Assembly (NCBI GenBank): GCA_003439945.1
Contig: QVRM01002466.1
Coordinates: 254,501 to 318,500, forward strand
From: Dermanyssus gallinae
Taxonomy: Eukaryota; Arthropoda; Arachnida; Mesostigmata; Dermanyssidae
Length of the DNA stretch: 64,000 nt
Direction of reading: 5' to 3'
The notes beneath the pieces are model-generated. The model was not told the DNA's origin. It ran no database searches and was given only the letters and a program-made list of their open reading frames with translations. A program made the position numbers and the translations under genes. Shown one piece after another: positions 1 through 44,934 of this stretch. Positions within the stretch are counted from its first letter, which is position 1. Every line of letters begins with the position of its first letter.

Positions 1-811
1 TCACTCTATCTCTCTGTTTTGGAAGCGCTTGCAGTAAAACGGTGTCTCCTCAACCGCTTATCGTATCCTTGACCTTATTCGGTTTTTGTTGTTATTTTAC
101 GATTATCCCATAACGTATACACACACACACACGCACACACATTTAATACTCGATTTCCGTAACATCTTAAATCAGAGCCAGTAGCGCCGTCGGCTACACA
201 CGCTCTACTTAGAAACCAGGCAGCAGCTACAATTCGTTGTGTAGAAGTTCCACAAAAAACGCTCGCTACAATATCTGTGGACTTACGTAAACGAGCAAAG
301 AATCGCGGCAACTTATAGATGGAAAAAGTGTGCGCAGAAACACAAAGTGATGGTCAGACACCGTCGGTCGCGTATAAACGTCCATAAATGATGGGCTATC
401 TCTGTCATTTTTGGTACCGTAGCCCGGCTGTTCTGTCACGGGCCGCGTATCTCGTCTGACACACCAGTCTGGTAGACAGGGTTCGACGCTCTCGTACCCC
501 CACCCGCCAATCCCCTCAACACATCGGGAATTTTTGGCAACAACCGCTGGCTTTCATTGTTAGGAGCAGTCTCCCAAAGATACGTTCCATGTGTCTATGC
601 ATGTCTACTACGTGTCACGCATGGAGCACTGCGACGAAAACCCATTAAGCTCTGCGGAACCGAGGAAATAGAGCTGGAAAGTTGTTCCCACTTCGATTAA
701 GCACGCATCCTTCAGTCACGGCTGTGACCCCGGGCTGGCCACAAGCGTGTTCTGGCCGACTGACTCAGCGCGCTGATTGATGTATAAAAGATGCTTATTG
801 CCTAGAGATGA
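1..811. other. Intergenic, no gene seen
   Basis: I see no convincing coding exon, RNA gene or mobile element here. A short CA/CG dinucleotide tract lies near 118-141. The window may start inside a larger unit, so an intron of a gene to the left cannot be excluded. Confidence 0.4.
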
Positions 812-1089
812 ATGCTGCGATTATCCCACTCTCCCGCTCTCCCTGTTTGTGTATTTGTTGTTTATTATCCTGCGACCTGGCCTTTGTTTGTTTGGCGACT
901 GTCGACCGAAGAGACAACGAGCCCGAGGCAATACACGTCCATAGACGTGCGTTTTGAAGTTTTTAGCTTTGTTGTGGCTTTGTTGTTATTTATTGCGCGC
1001 CGCTGGTGTCTGAAAACGACATTGGGGATGATTGAGGATGATTCTTTAGCGCTTTCACAGCTGCCACGGCGGTCTGGCGATAAACGACG

Positions 1090-1224
<135 letters not shown>

Positions 1225-1704
1225 ATCCACGTGAGCGAGCGTGGTCACCACGCTCTCGCTGTGGTGTTGTTGTTGTTGTTGTTGCTGTTTATCGTTATTC
1301 GGTGCACTTCGAAATTCGAATACGCTCGGCTCGGGGTTTGGCTCGCCGTTCGCCGCAAGGCGCGTTCGTTGGCTATGGATGTTTTTTTCGTCGGTTGTTC
1401 TTCGGCGTCGAGAATACACGGTACTGTACTTGTTGTTCACCATCGTCCGTGTCATCGTCTTCGCTGCGGGCGTTGGCGGCGTCGCCGGCGCATCTCTTTC
1501 GTACGTTTGTCGAATGCGAGAGACTATCAATCATGTACATATGCCCGAGCGAAAGCAGCGAAAAATATAGCGCAAAGCAGACAGAAAGACAGTAGTGTTC
1601 ACGCAAGAGAGCGGTAGAACAACAAGAAAGAATGAAATAGCGTGATATGAATAGATGTTGGCGTGTTTTGTGGCCGACGACTGTCCATATTCTGCCATAC
1701 AGAC

Positions 1705-1705
<1 letters not shown>

Positions 1706-1766
<61 letters not shown>
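1706..1766. repeat. (TA)n microsatellite
   Basis: Pure TA dinucleotide tract. Followed near 1829-1860 by a short (CTA)n/(GTA)n stretch that is a small inverted trinucleotide repeat. Confidence 0.95.
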
Positions 1767-1776
<10 letters not shown>

Positions 1777-1859
1777 ATGTATGTACATCTTTGTTTTAGT
1801 CAAAGTAAGTTGCAGCCACAAATGCAACTACTACTACTACTACTAGTAGTAGTAGTATT

Positions 1860-2826
1860 ATTACTATGCCTGCTACAACTACAGCGGCTACTTTGCCGCG
1901 CCTACTTATTTTTTGCGGTATTTTTCCATAGAGAACTAACTGTGGGACATGTGGTTGGTCGCACGGGCACCGCGGCAGGGAAGCTCCCTGCAAGCGCCGC
2001 GCGCCGGTGAAGCCGGTGAGAGTCCAACCCACTGAAAACTAGTCATGTCTCTATACCCGTTCCAGTCTGGCCGGATTCTCCTGGCGCAGAGCATCAGACA
2101 CCCGGGGGGGGGGGGGGAGTCTACTACTCCAGCCGGGCATGTTCCCAGGGAGGCGCAAGCGAAGGTCTTTGTCTTCTCCTGTAGTGATTTTTTAAAACAA
2201 ATTCTGACGCGTCATTCCATTAAGATGTTGATTCCATCATTTTCTTGATGATGTTTTCGCATACTGCTAGAACAGCAGCTACTACATATTTTTCAGGCAG
2301 GAATGTTTTTTTGTTTAGTATATGTTACAACCATTTCCTCACCACCTGTCTGGTACTCGCTTGCCCTCACTAGCGCTCATCCTTGAGCATAGCGATAACT
2401 AAGTCTGTCACCGCCATACTCCTGTCTTCAAATGCCTGCACAGAGGAAAATAGTGTAGGTCATGTCATGGTTCTAATGACCTGGTCAGATTCTAGCGAGA
2501 CCTTGAACTCACTTTACTATACTTCTTAGAAACGGGCTCTCTAACGTGGTGTCTTATTTTCTGTTAGTCACGCCGCGTTGATGTTTAGTCAATTTCAATG
2601 TTTATGTTAATCTCTTGCTAAAACGGTCGCGGAGGCGCATTGTTGTTCCATCTATGCTGGACACCTCTCTCTCTCTATCTCTCTCTATCGGGTGCTCTGA
2701 GGTGTCCTCGAGTTCATCGCCGCAGTGGACCACAGCGTGACCTGGTTGACTGGCTCACGACCTGGGTGACTCGATGGAAGACCAGTTCTCTTCCCCGTAG
2801 TAGCCGATGTAGCCGTCTGCTATGCG
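1860..2826. other. Intergenic, no gene seen
   Basis: No supported exon. A run of 14 G lies at about 2104-2117, and short CT repeats at about 2668-2690. Confidence 0.4.
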
Positions 2827-3410
2827 ATGTCTGCTATGCGTTTCCGGAGACTGGCGCCTGAAGCACTCTCTTTCAGACCATTATTCTGCTTCTTCCGTCG
2901 ACGCTGGCCCTTCTTGAGGTTCTTCTTGGTCTTCGTTCTTGAGTGTAGGGCCTTCGCACAGACGGTGGCGCTCTCGCAGGTTCGGATCCCAGGGCAACCG
3001 TTCCGGAACTCTGCCAATTCCTACCCCAGCAGCTACAACAACACATACGCCCATTGCTACCCCAGCGGCTACAACAACACATACGCCCATGCCTACCCCA
3101 GCGGCTACAACACATACGCCCATGCCTACCCCAGCGGCTACAACACGTATTCTCATTCCTACCTCAGCGGCTACTACGGCGACAATGCCTATTCACCCAT
3201 GCCGTCGTTGTCAGCGGCGGCAACGGGGACGACTTCCTTATTAGTGCGAGCTGCAGGCGTCGGCCGCTGCTGTTGCCATCGCGGGCGCTGCGCCATTCGT
3301 CGCGTCTGCTGGCTCGCTCCCGTTGATTTAGTTGTCGGCAGCGGCGACGGTGGCGGCCTGTTGCGCCATGACCACCGTGCCAAAAAGTCCTCCAGCCTGA
3401 ACCTGACCAA
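2827..3410 (+). CDS. Candidate exon of a Tyr/Ser-rich tandem-repeat protein
   Basis: Five tandem units of 36, 36, 33, 33 and 30 nt fill 3021-3188. Every length is a multiple of three, so the frame is kept. In this frame the units read YPSSYNNTYAHC, YPSGYNNTYAHA, YPSGYNTYAHA, YPSGYNTYSHS and YLSGYYGDNA. Between units 3 and 4, two changes are silent (ACA to ACG, TAC to TAT) and two are Ala to Ser, which fits selection on this frame. Tyr/Gly/Ser repeats of this kind occur in cuticle and other secreted structural proteins. I cannot place exon ends: an ATG lies at 2827, and a hydrophobic stretch (WPFLRFFLVFVL) precedes the repeats but is not a clean signal peptide. It could instead be a non-coding minisatellite. 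Confidence 0.3.
3021..3188. repeat. Minisatellite, 30-36 bp unit, five copies
   Basis: Units start at 3021, 3057, 3093, 3126 and 3159, each beginning with CTACCCCAGC or a one-base variant. Copies 3 and 4 lack one ACA triplet relative to copies 1 and 2. Confidence 0.9.
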
Positions 3411-3464
3411 CTGCCGACACGCGACTAAATCATCGCACGCACACACGCGTATAACTGTCTGTCT

Positions 3465-3469
<5 letters not shown>

Positions 3470-3549
<80 letters not shown>

Positions 3550-3551
3550 AA
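3470..3551. repeat. (TA)n then (GA)n/(GATA)n compound microsatellite
   Basis: A TA tract (3470-3500) passes directly into GA and GATA repeats to about 3551. Confidence 0.95.
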
Positions 3552-4166
3552 ACAGAGCGATGGAGGGAGAGTGTGTGTTATGGGTCATCCACCAAGATCA
3601 GTCCGCATTATAGCAAACGTTTTAAACTAGTACATTTTAACATTTTGTTCAGTCTGTGTTACAACCGTTTCAATCGCGAGTACATATGGTTAACTTCGCT
3701 GAAAATTGACGTTCTTCTTTGCACTCCGTTTTATTGTTTTCTATTAAATGTATTACTACTTGTACTACTGGATGGGACCGACGGGATCTGACATCCCTAC
3801 ACAAGCAGCAATCGTATGAAGACATTCATTATCATTGTCAAGCATAAACAACCACAACAACAACAACAATCCGCGAAATTGAAAACGTTTATATACAATC
3901 TTCTCCCGGCAGCCGTCCGAAACTTCTACTGAATGTATACCCAGGTCAATACGTACCGGTCGCTAGCACGTCTGACTCCCGGTCAATCAGGCACACCTAA
4001 GGCGAACAAAGTGTGCCGGTAGGCTCAGCACGGCTTTTGCGTGTGTGCGGTCGTTCCATCTGAGCAGGACACAGCCGCTCAGACCCGAATGCATACAAAC
4101 AGGCAGCACGCGTCACTTGAAGTAGTCAACCTGAAGCAACTTATATTTATGCATTGTGTCGTCTTA

Positions 4167-4170
<4 letters not shown>

Positions 4171-4225
<55 letters not shown>

Positions 4226-4231
4226 AATATG

Positions 4232-4265
<34 letters not shown>

Positions 4266-4266
4266 C

Positions 4267-4319
<53 letters not shown>

Positions 4320-4357
4320 TATACATTTATATATATAAATATATATATATATATAAA
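4171..4357. repeat. Long interrupted (TA)n tract
   Basis: About 185 bp of TA repeats with scattered AAATA, GTATAT and ACATTTAT interruptions. The interval 3560-5300 otherwise shows no gene; a second TA tract lies at about 4935-4982. Confidence 0.95.
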
Positions 4358-4930
4358 TGTATAATTGCGTGCGCAATTATCGACGGCAGGAACTTTATAG
4401 CGTCCGTGACGTTGATTGTTGATAATGTTAGGCGTAATTCTATTCTAGATCCTGTTTGAATGGATAGCTGCTGGGGAAAGGAGGTTGGTTTCAAGTGTCT
4501 TACTGTGTGCCGTGCGAGCCACTGCCTGGAGAAATCGACTCTCCGTCAACTGAGGCAGTACAGTTCGGCGGCCGTTTAACCGTTACTGAGCAACGAATGG
4601 ACGCATCTCGTGCCAAATCCTAATCACAATTCTGTTACTCGAGCTTTCGGAGAACTTCGGCAACGTTTTGCAGACAGACGCCGAAGTGACCGAGACGATT
4701 CGGTCCCGCCGTAACGTGTGTAACGTAAATATTAGTACTGCTCTCATTCTGTGCGCCGAGTGGTGGACCTACATACGGATGTCTAATCATACTTACTAAT
4801 CATACGTTAGCTAGAGAGGATTTTCCCGTTCCTCATCTACGTGTGCCAAAACAATGGCGTGTTCCTATTCGAGTTCCAACGCGAGCGTCTCTTGACCCGT
4901 TCTACGCCTTCGTGTACGTGCATACACTGC

Positions 4931-4981
<51 letters not shown>

Positions 4982-5366
4982 TAGAGATTATGTATACGAT
5001 TTTGTGAGAGTGTATTGTGTCTCTGGCTGTGTGTGTTTGTGTGTGTGCGTGCGTCCGTACTCCGCCAAACACGTACCTACGTATATTTTATCTGCTAGTA
5101 GTAATTCACCGGCTGAATTTGTCTTCTGTTGTTCTATTGTAGGGCCTTGACCGTTGACGGCGACAACGAAAACGGCCGCGGCCAATCATCCCAACTGCGC
5201 TAATCATCTATCTACGTGCTTCTGTTGGTTGGACGTTTAGCTTGGGCGTGATTGGCGGAATACATACCTGTGAAGTGTTTGCGTAACTGTTAACCCCGGC
5301 GTCGGCGACTGCTTGTTCCACTGTTCGAACCTCAAGGCGTTTCGAAGCGAAACGCGTCGACCGAGC

Positions 5367-7600
<2,234 letters not shown>

Positions 7601-9841
7601 ATCGTTGTCGAGTAGGAGCGAAGACGACGAGTTGATTTCATTTCTGTTTCTCGTCTCTCCGTATCGACGAGAGACGAGAAACGCGTATCTCGTGAAGCCA
7701 GCGCACTCACAACTAAGTATCCATCCGTTTGGTGCGGACACAGAGGCCGAAGAATCAGGGCCGAAGGACTTTACTGCTCAGGTTGCCGACTATTGCTGCA
7801 CCCGAAGCAGAGGCTGAGAAACGTCGAATTGTTTGAAAAACGATCGTAGACCATCCTGAATAGCAATGTGGGATAAGGTTACGAACGTCATAAACTGAAG
7901 CTACGAAACAACTGTGCAACTTGAACAGCAGTACCATTGTGAAGGGCGCATTGGCCCTATGAATGACTTCTTTATAAACAGGTAACATGCGTGACATTGC
8001 CTGGAATTGAGTCGACAAAGGTGATCTTTCAAAAAAGAAACTTCTACGTGAGGTAGAGTGTAATGTGATGGCCCCTCCGTCTTCGTGATGCTGACCCTTT
8101 GGGCAAAGTAAAGCAACTGCGTTGTTACGCAATCATTGTAAAGAATTTAGTTGAGAAAGCTACGGTTCGTACACACAACATTGCTGTTCCGATTCCATCA
8201 GAGCATGTAGACTCCGAAACACCCTCGACAAAGCCTAGTACTCGAAGTTCATAGTAGTACTGTCGCCGGACTGACTGTGGACAAGAAAGAAAGTATCATA
8301 TAAGGGATATGCGTTTGAACACAGAACGCCCGTTCACTCATTTAGGCTGGAAACTCTCATGAACGGCAATTAGATAGTGGTCGTTTTGATGCAGTTAGAT
8401 GAATGCATGCACAGCTCGTATTCGTTCGCAAGGTCTTTTCGTGAGGGTGTTCGTGTTGAAGCGAAATGTTGGCGGCATTCTGCGCGCATACCATTTCTGT
8501 CTGAAGCCTAGCTTTGCATGAAATAATGCTGTCGGGTTATGGGAAACGCCATTGTTATTATTATTATTTTTACAATTGTGTTGTATGAACCACAATATTT
8601 ATTATTATTATTATTATTATTGCCATCATTAATATTTGTCCATATCTCTTAGATATGATATAGCTATTGTACAGGCCTCTTTGAATTAGTCGGAACAACT
8701 AGATTTCATGAGGCGCATACGAAACCGATCCAGTGATGGGTGATTCGTTGGAGCGGCCCGAAAGTTGTGAAATTATTGCAGCAATTCACTAAAGACAAAA
8801 TCCTTTAATCAATCATTTCCCTTGAACTGCCGGACTTCAATTCGAGTTGCTGTTTCCAGTCGGTACACCTGATGTCGTCCATAGTGATGAATTGCGCAAT
8901 CCTCTAGACAGTGTGGCATTTTAACTGAAGGAAATGTACTGTACGTGATATAACGTTAGCAGCAGCGTTATGCTTCCCTACTGCAAAAAGGTGATAGGTG
9001 TACGCACACTTGTCAAGCGATCAATCAAATTTCAGCCGATCAATCAACAAACAATTATGGTAATGGGTTTGTTCAGACCATGCGTTGCAAAAATTCAGGC
9101 GCTGACGTTTTCACCTAAAAATACGAGGCCACGGATTTGCTAGCTGCTAATAGAGTGATAAATATGACGTACCTGAAATTACAGGTCCCTCCATCAAGCA
9201 GCGGTATCTCATCATTAAGAGAAAATACGTTTTTGACACTCTTTGCATATTGCTGCTTACATAATCTATATTTTTTTATTGCGGTTTACGCTTAAGCTTG
9301 ATTCTCAGTGAAATGTAGCTTTTTAGAATTTTCGTGTCCTATATATGTATATACATATCTTCATATATATTTGTTTCTATGCACACTAATCAAAATTCCA
9401 AGCGTTTTTTAGCACAGGTTTTTTATACAAGCCTGGCCGTTCTCGCTACATGTCATTGATAAGAACGACGTGCCCTAAGTAAACAATTCTTCATAGATAA
9501 GGCGTTTAAATAAATCGTTCTTTGATCGTTTGGTGGCGGCAATTTTATCATTAAGGTGAAATGCAAAAAATAGAGATCCATATATATATATACATAATAT
9601 AGGACATGTTGATGGAATATATATACCGCTTCACTTTAATACATATATAGCTATTCAATTGTACCGTAGTTGCCGTCTCCATGCCACGCTTGTAAAGTGC
9701 GAATGAATATAAGTATACAAATACATATATGCATTTATAAACTACACATTTGCTGTGATTATAATGTATACATAATAAAATAGAAGAAGTCTGCAAGAAA
9801 ATTATCTTTTTAAACAACATTTATGTGCATATATCTAAGTA

Positions 9842-9883
<42 letters not shown>

Positions 9884-10330
9884 AGAGAGAGATTTTTTGC
9901 TTTACATAATCATAAAGGACTTGCGGCCAACGCTGCAATCAGTCAATGAATCAAGTGGTAACCTAACTATAACGCTTGAAATAGAGCACTACTCGTCGTT
10001 AGTGTAAACGCTTCAGAGTTTTATTGTGATTCTGTGTCCGTTACACCACCTAACTTTATTTTATTGATATTGGAAAATCTTCGGTTTTTAAAAATCTCGA
10101 CGGTCTTCGTACACATTCTTATTTTTATATATACTAGTATCTTCGGCGGTACCATTCGAGCAGAAATTAAGGTCACAGAGGAAAGTGTAAGAGTATCTGA
10201 ACCAATATAAATATTTAGTTGTGGCCATATCGATGAAAGAGCTGCTGCAAAAGGAAAAGGTCTGATGAATAAGAAAAATGAAACAGGGGAAGGAAAACGT
10301 TAAGGTCTAAACATTTGCTGGTGTTCCATA
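7601..10330. other. Intergenic, little recognisable
   Basis: Downstream of the Ctr stop I find no further exon. Short (TTA)n stretches lie at about 8553-8570 and 8598-8622, and a (TA)n tract at 9845-9881. Around 8960-9045 a segment resembles the 3' tail of the LINE remnant at about 11140-11215 (shared GTGATA-GTGTAC-CACAC order). Confidence 0.45.
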
Positions 10331-10339
10331 TATGTCTTT

Positions 10340-11215
10340 ACAAGGGACATTTGGAAGGCAATGTCTGTGCAAGGGCTGACATCTGCAAACGCTGTTCTAG
10401 TCCATAGTTCAGGCTTATGGAAGACATTAGAAGGGATTCAGAGGGAAGTAGTTCGATTTTCACTAGGGTGCCACTTAAATTCTAGCAGAGAGTTTCTTGA
10501 AGGAAAGGGGAAGTCAATTTAATCGAAAGGGAAGTTCAAAGCAAGTTTAGATATAGTCGTAGACTAAGGCATTAAACGATGGACGATGGGTTAAGAAGAA
10601 ACAGAGGGTAAAATGCAATAGCAGTAAAAACAAAATGGGATAGAAGGGCCGAATTTGCCCAGTTAACAAGACAGATATGACTTAGCAGCAAACAACGAAC
10701 AGGTACGTGGGTATCCAGTAGGTAAATTAAACCCAGGGTAAATGCAGCATGCACACAGACGTGGCGAGCAGCACTTACGATGAGAGCTAGTTTAAATGAA
10801 GTATATGGAAATACGAAATTTAAAAGGGATGGGGTAGAATGAATATACGGTAATCAAAAAGCAGCAGGCTGTAAGCGGACGCTAGCGCAGCAATCTTAGA
10901 CATGAGGGTACAGCGAGCGGGGTGTGAGAAGTTGGAAACAACGATTTGTCGGGTATGCGGGAGGAGAGAGGAATCGGTAGATCATCTAGTTAGGGAGTGT
11001 GAATGGTTAGGGGGGACTAGGGATCTAGGAAAATATGGGAAACGTTAGAATTAGACACTGGTACAGAAAAGGAACAGGTCGAACTGCTCAACCCGTAAAC
11101 GAGAAGAACGTGGGAGTGGAATATATAGGTAATTGTTAGCTGCTGCGTTGTGCGCCCCTGGTATAAAAGGGTGATATGTGTACACACACGTGAATAAAAA
11201 TCAGTCAATTGTAAA
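10340..11215 (+). pseudogene. Decayed non-LTR retrotransposon, C-terminal part and 3' tail
   Basis: Translated pieces read VVRFSLGCHLNSSREFLEG near 10448-10505, the LG.H.NS..E segment found after the RT domain of R1/Jockey-type LINEs. At 10941-11007 follows CRVCGRREESVDHLVREC, a C-x2-C-x8-H-x4-C zinc knuckle typical of the C-terminus. Frame breaks and stops show it is dead. The 3' tail (about 11120-11215) is followed by AATCAGTCAATTG. Confidence 0.6.
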
Positions 11216-11382
11216 CAAACATATATATATATATAACATCTTTAAAACTCAGATGCTTCTTGTGTACAGTAATTTTCACAAAACCACAACATAATTGTCG
11301 TCATAATGTTTTGTAATTCACATTCTCTTGAAGGTTTGCTGTATGGGCGACAATGTCACGCGTGTCACGTCGTTGGCAAACG

Positions 11383-11383
<1 letters not shown>

Positions 11384-11419
<36 letters not shown>
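11384..11419. repeat. (TA)n microsatellite
   Basis: Short pure TA tract. The interval 11220-12756 shows no supported gene otherwise; any 3' UTR of the SLC22 gene would run leftwards into it. Confidence 0.9.
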
Positions 11420-11420
<1 letters not shown>

Positions 11421-12756
11421 CTTACACGGCGTTAAATCTGGCGACTTCCCTGAGTTTTCATCTACCAAGTACATAGTTGAGAACGAAGTGCGGATCCCAC
11501 ACGTTGTGTTACAACAATACGGACGCACCGAAACCACCTGTTCTATACAGACTGAGTACTGTCAGGCAGATAAGCGACGTAGTCCGTACTGCCTGAAGAA
11601 TACAAGCGCATACTCTAAAAGGCGTTGCAACCTCCAACGGCTGTTGGAGGAAGCAAACAACTCAGTACCATTGATGCAGAGTGTGTGTATATATAGGAAA
11701 ATATGTACAACTATATTTAGTGTGACTCAGCTTGTAAACAGATCCGACCGCTTGTGCTGGATATCACCATCGCAGGTAGGCAGACTTCTTGCGATCAGAT
11801 CGAATAGCATTCATGGAAGAATATCTTCTGTTGCTAGGCAACATTTTGATTTATCGAAAATGGCTCCATAGAGCATAAACGCATCACGAGAAGCATTTCT
11901 CGTGCATGCTTCAAGTTGACACGACAAGAAACAACATACGCCCGTAGTAGCGTGCCGTTGAGTACAGCAGACGAGACCACTGTGCGTGACCACGTAGGTT
12001 AACAGTAACATTGTCCACGTAGCGTGATATCCGTGATAAGTGGAAACCGGCCGACTAAACGAATTAACCTGAGGAACTTAAAATGAATGTTGCTAAGCCC
12101 TTGCTACGTTGCTGGTGATATGTCAATTTGTGTGTGTACTTGACGTTCATCAATCAAGGCGATTTCAAGATCAATCATCAAGCAGTTCAGCAGTAATATT
12201 AGAAGTCAAACTAAGTCCTGCGCATTTTTCTATCACTTCGTTTCGAAGTCATCCAAACGGAGATATCGTCCTGACAGGCCTCACACGGATTACGCCTGAC
12301 ATTCCAGATAAATGCGTGACAAGACAACCAGTCATTGCACTCGACTGAATCCAGGATAATTAGTCACGCCGATCCTGGGCATCCACCACACATCCACTTC
12401 ACGGGCTTCGAATATCGGTGTCGTATTTTGATCCATATCCTGTGTGTGTTTGCGCCCCAGTTTAGGGTATCAATGTGACCGCGGGCTTCTCGGTAGTGCT
12501 CGGAGACTTCCTGCAAAATGTCGTCAACAACACAGCCAATAGTTAGTTAATTGGGGTATAGTGCTGGTTGAATATAGCACTATTTCACGATTGGATTCTA
12601 TAGTAAGGAAAAAATCACAGCTAGAAGCTGCAAAAAAGCAGCACTATCATATCTCTTCAGAGGCAGCACAAGATGCTAAGGGCCACAGACATTAGCGTGT
12701 GTTAATAGTATATACACTACGCGGGTGATAAGCGACTCGCTTGTTGATCGATATTG

Positions 12757-41976
<29,220 letters not shown>

Positions 41977-42850
41977 GCTGCCGCTTCTGTTTGCCGCTAG
42001 CGGTGGCTTCTCGGCGCGGCGGATTCGTTCTAAGAGAGTTCAGAGAATAAGAGAGAAGTTCGGGGGGTTGCCAATTTCCGTCCCGTGACGTCCAGAGGCT
42101 AACCAGGATGGCCCGAGGTCTGTCTTCTGGCGTTCGGAGAAATTCCGTTTGTTTAGAGGTCGTGGCTGGCAAAAGTCGGAGCCGCAGCCGACTAGCCCAC
42201 CCACCTATGACATGCGTTTTAGAAAGACAGCTTCATTCGTTTTTTGCACTCTCGAAGACTCCTTCCAATTGGGCAGACCGACCTAGGGAAAACGAGAGGG
42301 AGAAATGCGAGACGATGGTGGCAGCGTGCCTATGGCCAGTGGCCTGCATCGTGCGCCCAGTCTCCGTTGAACTTCGATACTAACTGGCGGTGATGGCGAG
42401 GGTGCAATTGCTGCCGCTGCAGACGGTGCTGGAGCACGTTTAAACGGACAGAAAACTGCTCCAGCAGGTAGACCCTTTGTCGTTGTCACCCACGCCTCAG
42501 AAAGAAGGAAACACACTATGTTCCTCGTATGCTACTCGAAGTATTGGAAGTAGGAGGATACTACTAAGAGTTGTAGTAGTGGCAGTAGTAGTAGTAGTGG
42601 TAGTGGTGGCCCTATCAGAGACAGCAAACTCTATGATGACCGATGCAACCTCGGCCTTGGGCTCGGTGCACCGTGCCACGCTCCCCGTGAATTCCAGCAG
42701 CAAAAAAGTACAAGAGCAGCTCCTCTAGTCCGTTCTGCTACTCACTCAATGATTTTTCTCTCTTTCTTTCTTTATATATATATATATAAAGAAAGATATA
42801 TATATATATATATATATACATATCTTCCAATTTCATTGTGTTCTACCCCC
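41977..42850. other. Upstream region of the SLC22 gene
   Basis: Should hold the 5' UTR and promoter of the minus-strand SLC22 gene. The stretch just above the ATG is GC-rich. (GTA)n/(GTG)n repeats lie at about 42570-42612 and a small inverted TTTCTTTATATA / TATATAAAGAAAG pair at 42768-42797. No TATA box can be picked out from the simple repeats. Confidence 0.35.
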
Positions 42851-42949
42851 TAGCTTAGCTCTCTCTATCTCGCTCTTTCATCCGCGTTGTATCATTATTC
42901 AATCGTGGTGTTGTGCTTGCTCCTCGTTCTCTCGTGTTAGCTGTCACTT

Positions 42950-43330
42950 TGTGTGTTAATCTTCCACTCGGTCGCTTCTCGGTCGGCTCGTACCGACGAC
43001 ATCGAAATCGTCGGCAATGTTGCAACAGGTATACCAACGAGGCAGTAAAAGAAAGAAGAGACGCCACAATGATAGTTCAGCAGGCCGCACTAATGGTATT
43101 GTTATTGCTGCTGCTGCCGCTGCTGCCGTTGCCGCCGCCGCCGCTGCTGTGAAGGCTGTGAATGCGCGCTGGCCGGCGCGGGCCCGACGGGGCTACGTAT
43201 CGATAGAGACAGGGGCAGTCGCGAGGCCGCCCACGCTGGCGCTGATTGAACTGGCGGCCGCCGCCGCCGCATGCGACACCGCCGGCGGTCAATGGCGGTC
43301 ACCGGCGAGGATGACAACAAAAGAGACACA
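42950..43330. promoter_or_regulatory. GC/CpG-rich stretch, possible promoter
   Basis: GC content and CpG density are clearly above the surroundings, with GCC/GCT triplet runs (43105-43150 and 43250-43272). It lies about 1 kb upstream of the SLC22 start. Open frames across it are Ala or Arg runs and not convincing. The promoter role is inference only. Confidence 0.25.
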
Positions 43331-43611
43331 TTCAGACGTGACCGCAAACGTGTGCAGCATTCAGTGTCTAGTTAAACCGACAGATTGTAAACCTACTTCG
43401 GGATGATGATTAGATCGAGCCCACAAGCGGCAGCTTGCTGAACGGTGACACGGGCGTTGCCTGTGGTATCACTTTATAACGACACCTTCTCTCACTCCCT
43501 CCCCTCTCTTTCAATCTCTGTCTCTCTCTCTCTCTGTCTGTCTCTCTCGTTCGCCCGCTTTCTCGCAATGCCCTCCTCTCGTAAAGTAGTACACCCATAG
43601 TGCAATAAAAG

Positions 43612-43613
<2 letters not shown>

Positions 43614-43642
<29 letters not shown>
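43614..43642. repeat. (TA)n microsatellite
   Basis: Short TA tract after a CT-rich stretch (43495-43560). From 43650 to 44900 nothing else is recognised except a 35-bp tandem duplication of a TACCGTCCGCGT-containing unit near 44852-44912. Confidence 0.85.
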
Positions 43643-43646
<4 letters not shown>

Positions 43647-44934
43647 GGCGACTACATTATCTGCCCATCGAATGCCAATGTTCTCCTCGATCATTTAGTA
43701 GATCAATTGTCCAATTTTTCAGAAATGGAAGTTTCCAAAAACGAACATTTTAGAGCCATTAACCGTCATAAATAAATCGTCGGTAATATTTCTCAGATGG
43801 CTATCTACTGGCGTTACCCCTTCAAGTTCAAGCTGCTAGAGTCCAAATAGGCTTCACATTTATTTAATTATTTTTAGAGATTAATATAAAACATGTATAC
43901 CTCTATTTACCGGTATATACCCGCTGCATCTTTGTCGAGTTTTATCAAACAGACACTTTATCAAACAGACACAAAGCTGTGATTCCTCTGACTGAGCGCT
44001 GAGGGTTTCGTCGGTCCTCACGATTGTTTCGGCGAGGTAAACTAACGGACTCAATTATGGTAGACTGCTTTGGAAACCTGTCTCGCCCTTTGTACAGCTT
44101 AGGCCATATATTCTCCTATGGCTGTCCGAAGGTCCCTTATATGTACTTTCGTAAGAGTTTCTGAGACTTGCGGGCTACCTAGAAGAAAATAGTTCCTCTA
44201 GCTGATGTGTTCTTCTTATTTTTCCTTTCAAATTCGTCGCTGGCTTCAATATAGACGACGTTTAAAAGTATAAGAGTATAAAAACAGAAGTTGCTAGACC
44301 AAGAGATCAAACATATCAAGTTCATCCAGGCAAACCTCAAGAGACATCCGCATGATGGTAGTCTCCAAGGGGTTGGCCTTGGACAACGTTCTACTGGGGG
44401 ACCTTGTGTCGCCATTTCCCTTGGTCTCGTACCGTAATGCTTAAAAACAGTGAAGTAGTAAAAACAATGGCGGTTCAGAGTAGACGGCATTAGCTCAACG
44501 TCAGTTGGTCTTGAGTTGAGTACACCCGAAGGAACCCATTGAAACTAGAATCCTAGAGGTGTTATAAGCCGTTATTAAGGCCATCAAGGTGGGTGGTTGC
44601 ACCTTTGGCGTACGTCGTAGATCAAAGGTGAAGAAAACCCCACTTAAGAGCTCGATAAATCTGTTGCAGGAAGGCCGTCGAGGGAGTGGCAACCTGAAGA
44701 TGTTCGCGAGGCTCTTTGGCAACGTCAATGGGGGGACCGGGAGATGCGAAGGACGCTAAGGATGAATGTAGAAGACGGTATAACCATCGAAGACATCATC
44801 CGCGTATATTTTTCTATTTTTTCGACGTCTTTTTTGAGACGCTATTGGAACTACCGTCCGCGTCACTAATTGCCGGCAGTCGAATTACCGTCCGCGTTAC
44901 TAGTTGCCGAGGATGAAACATTAGATGATACAGT

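Noticed and set aside
2881..3156. Minus-strand Val/Gly/Cys repeat protein over the minisatellite
   Set aside because: Between-copy changes in that frame are replacements rather than silent, and the text is a low-complexity shadow of the plus-strand repeat.
43017..43406. Ala-rich open frame of 129 residues
   Set aside because: Ala runs come from GCT/GCC triplets in a GC-rich stretch, with no domain, splice signals or conserved motif.
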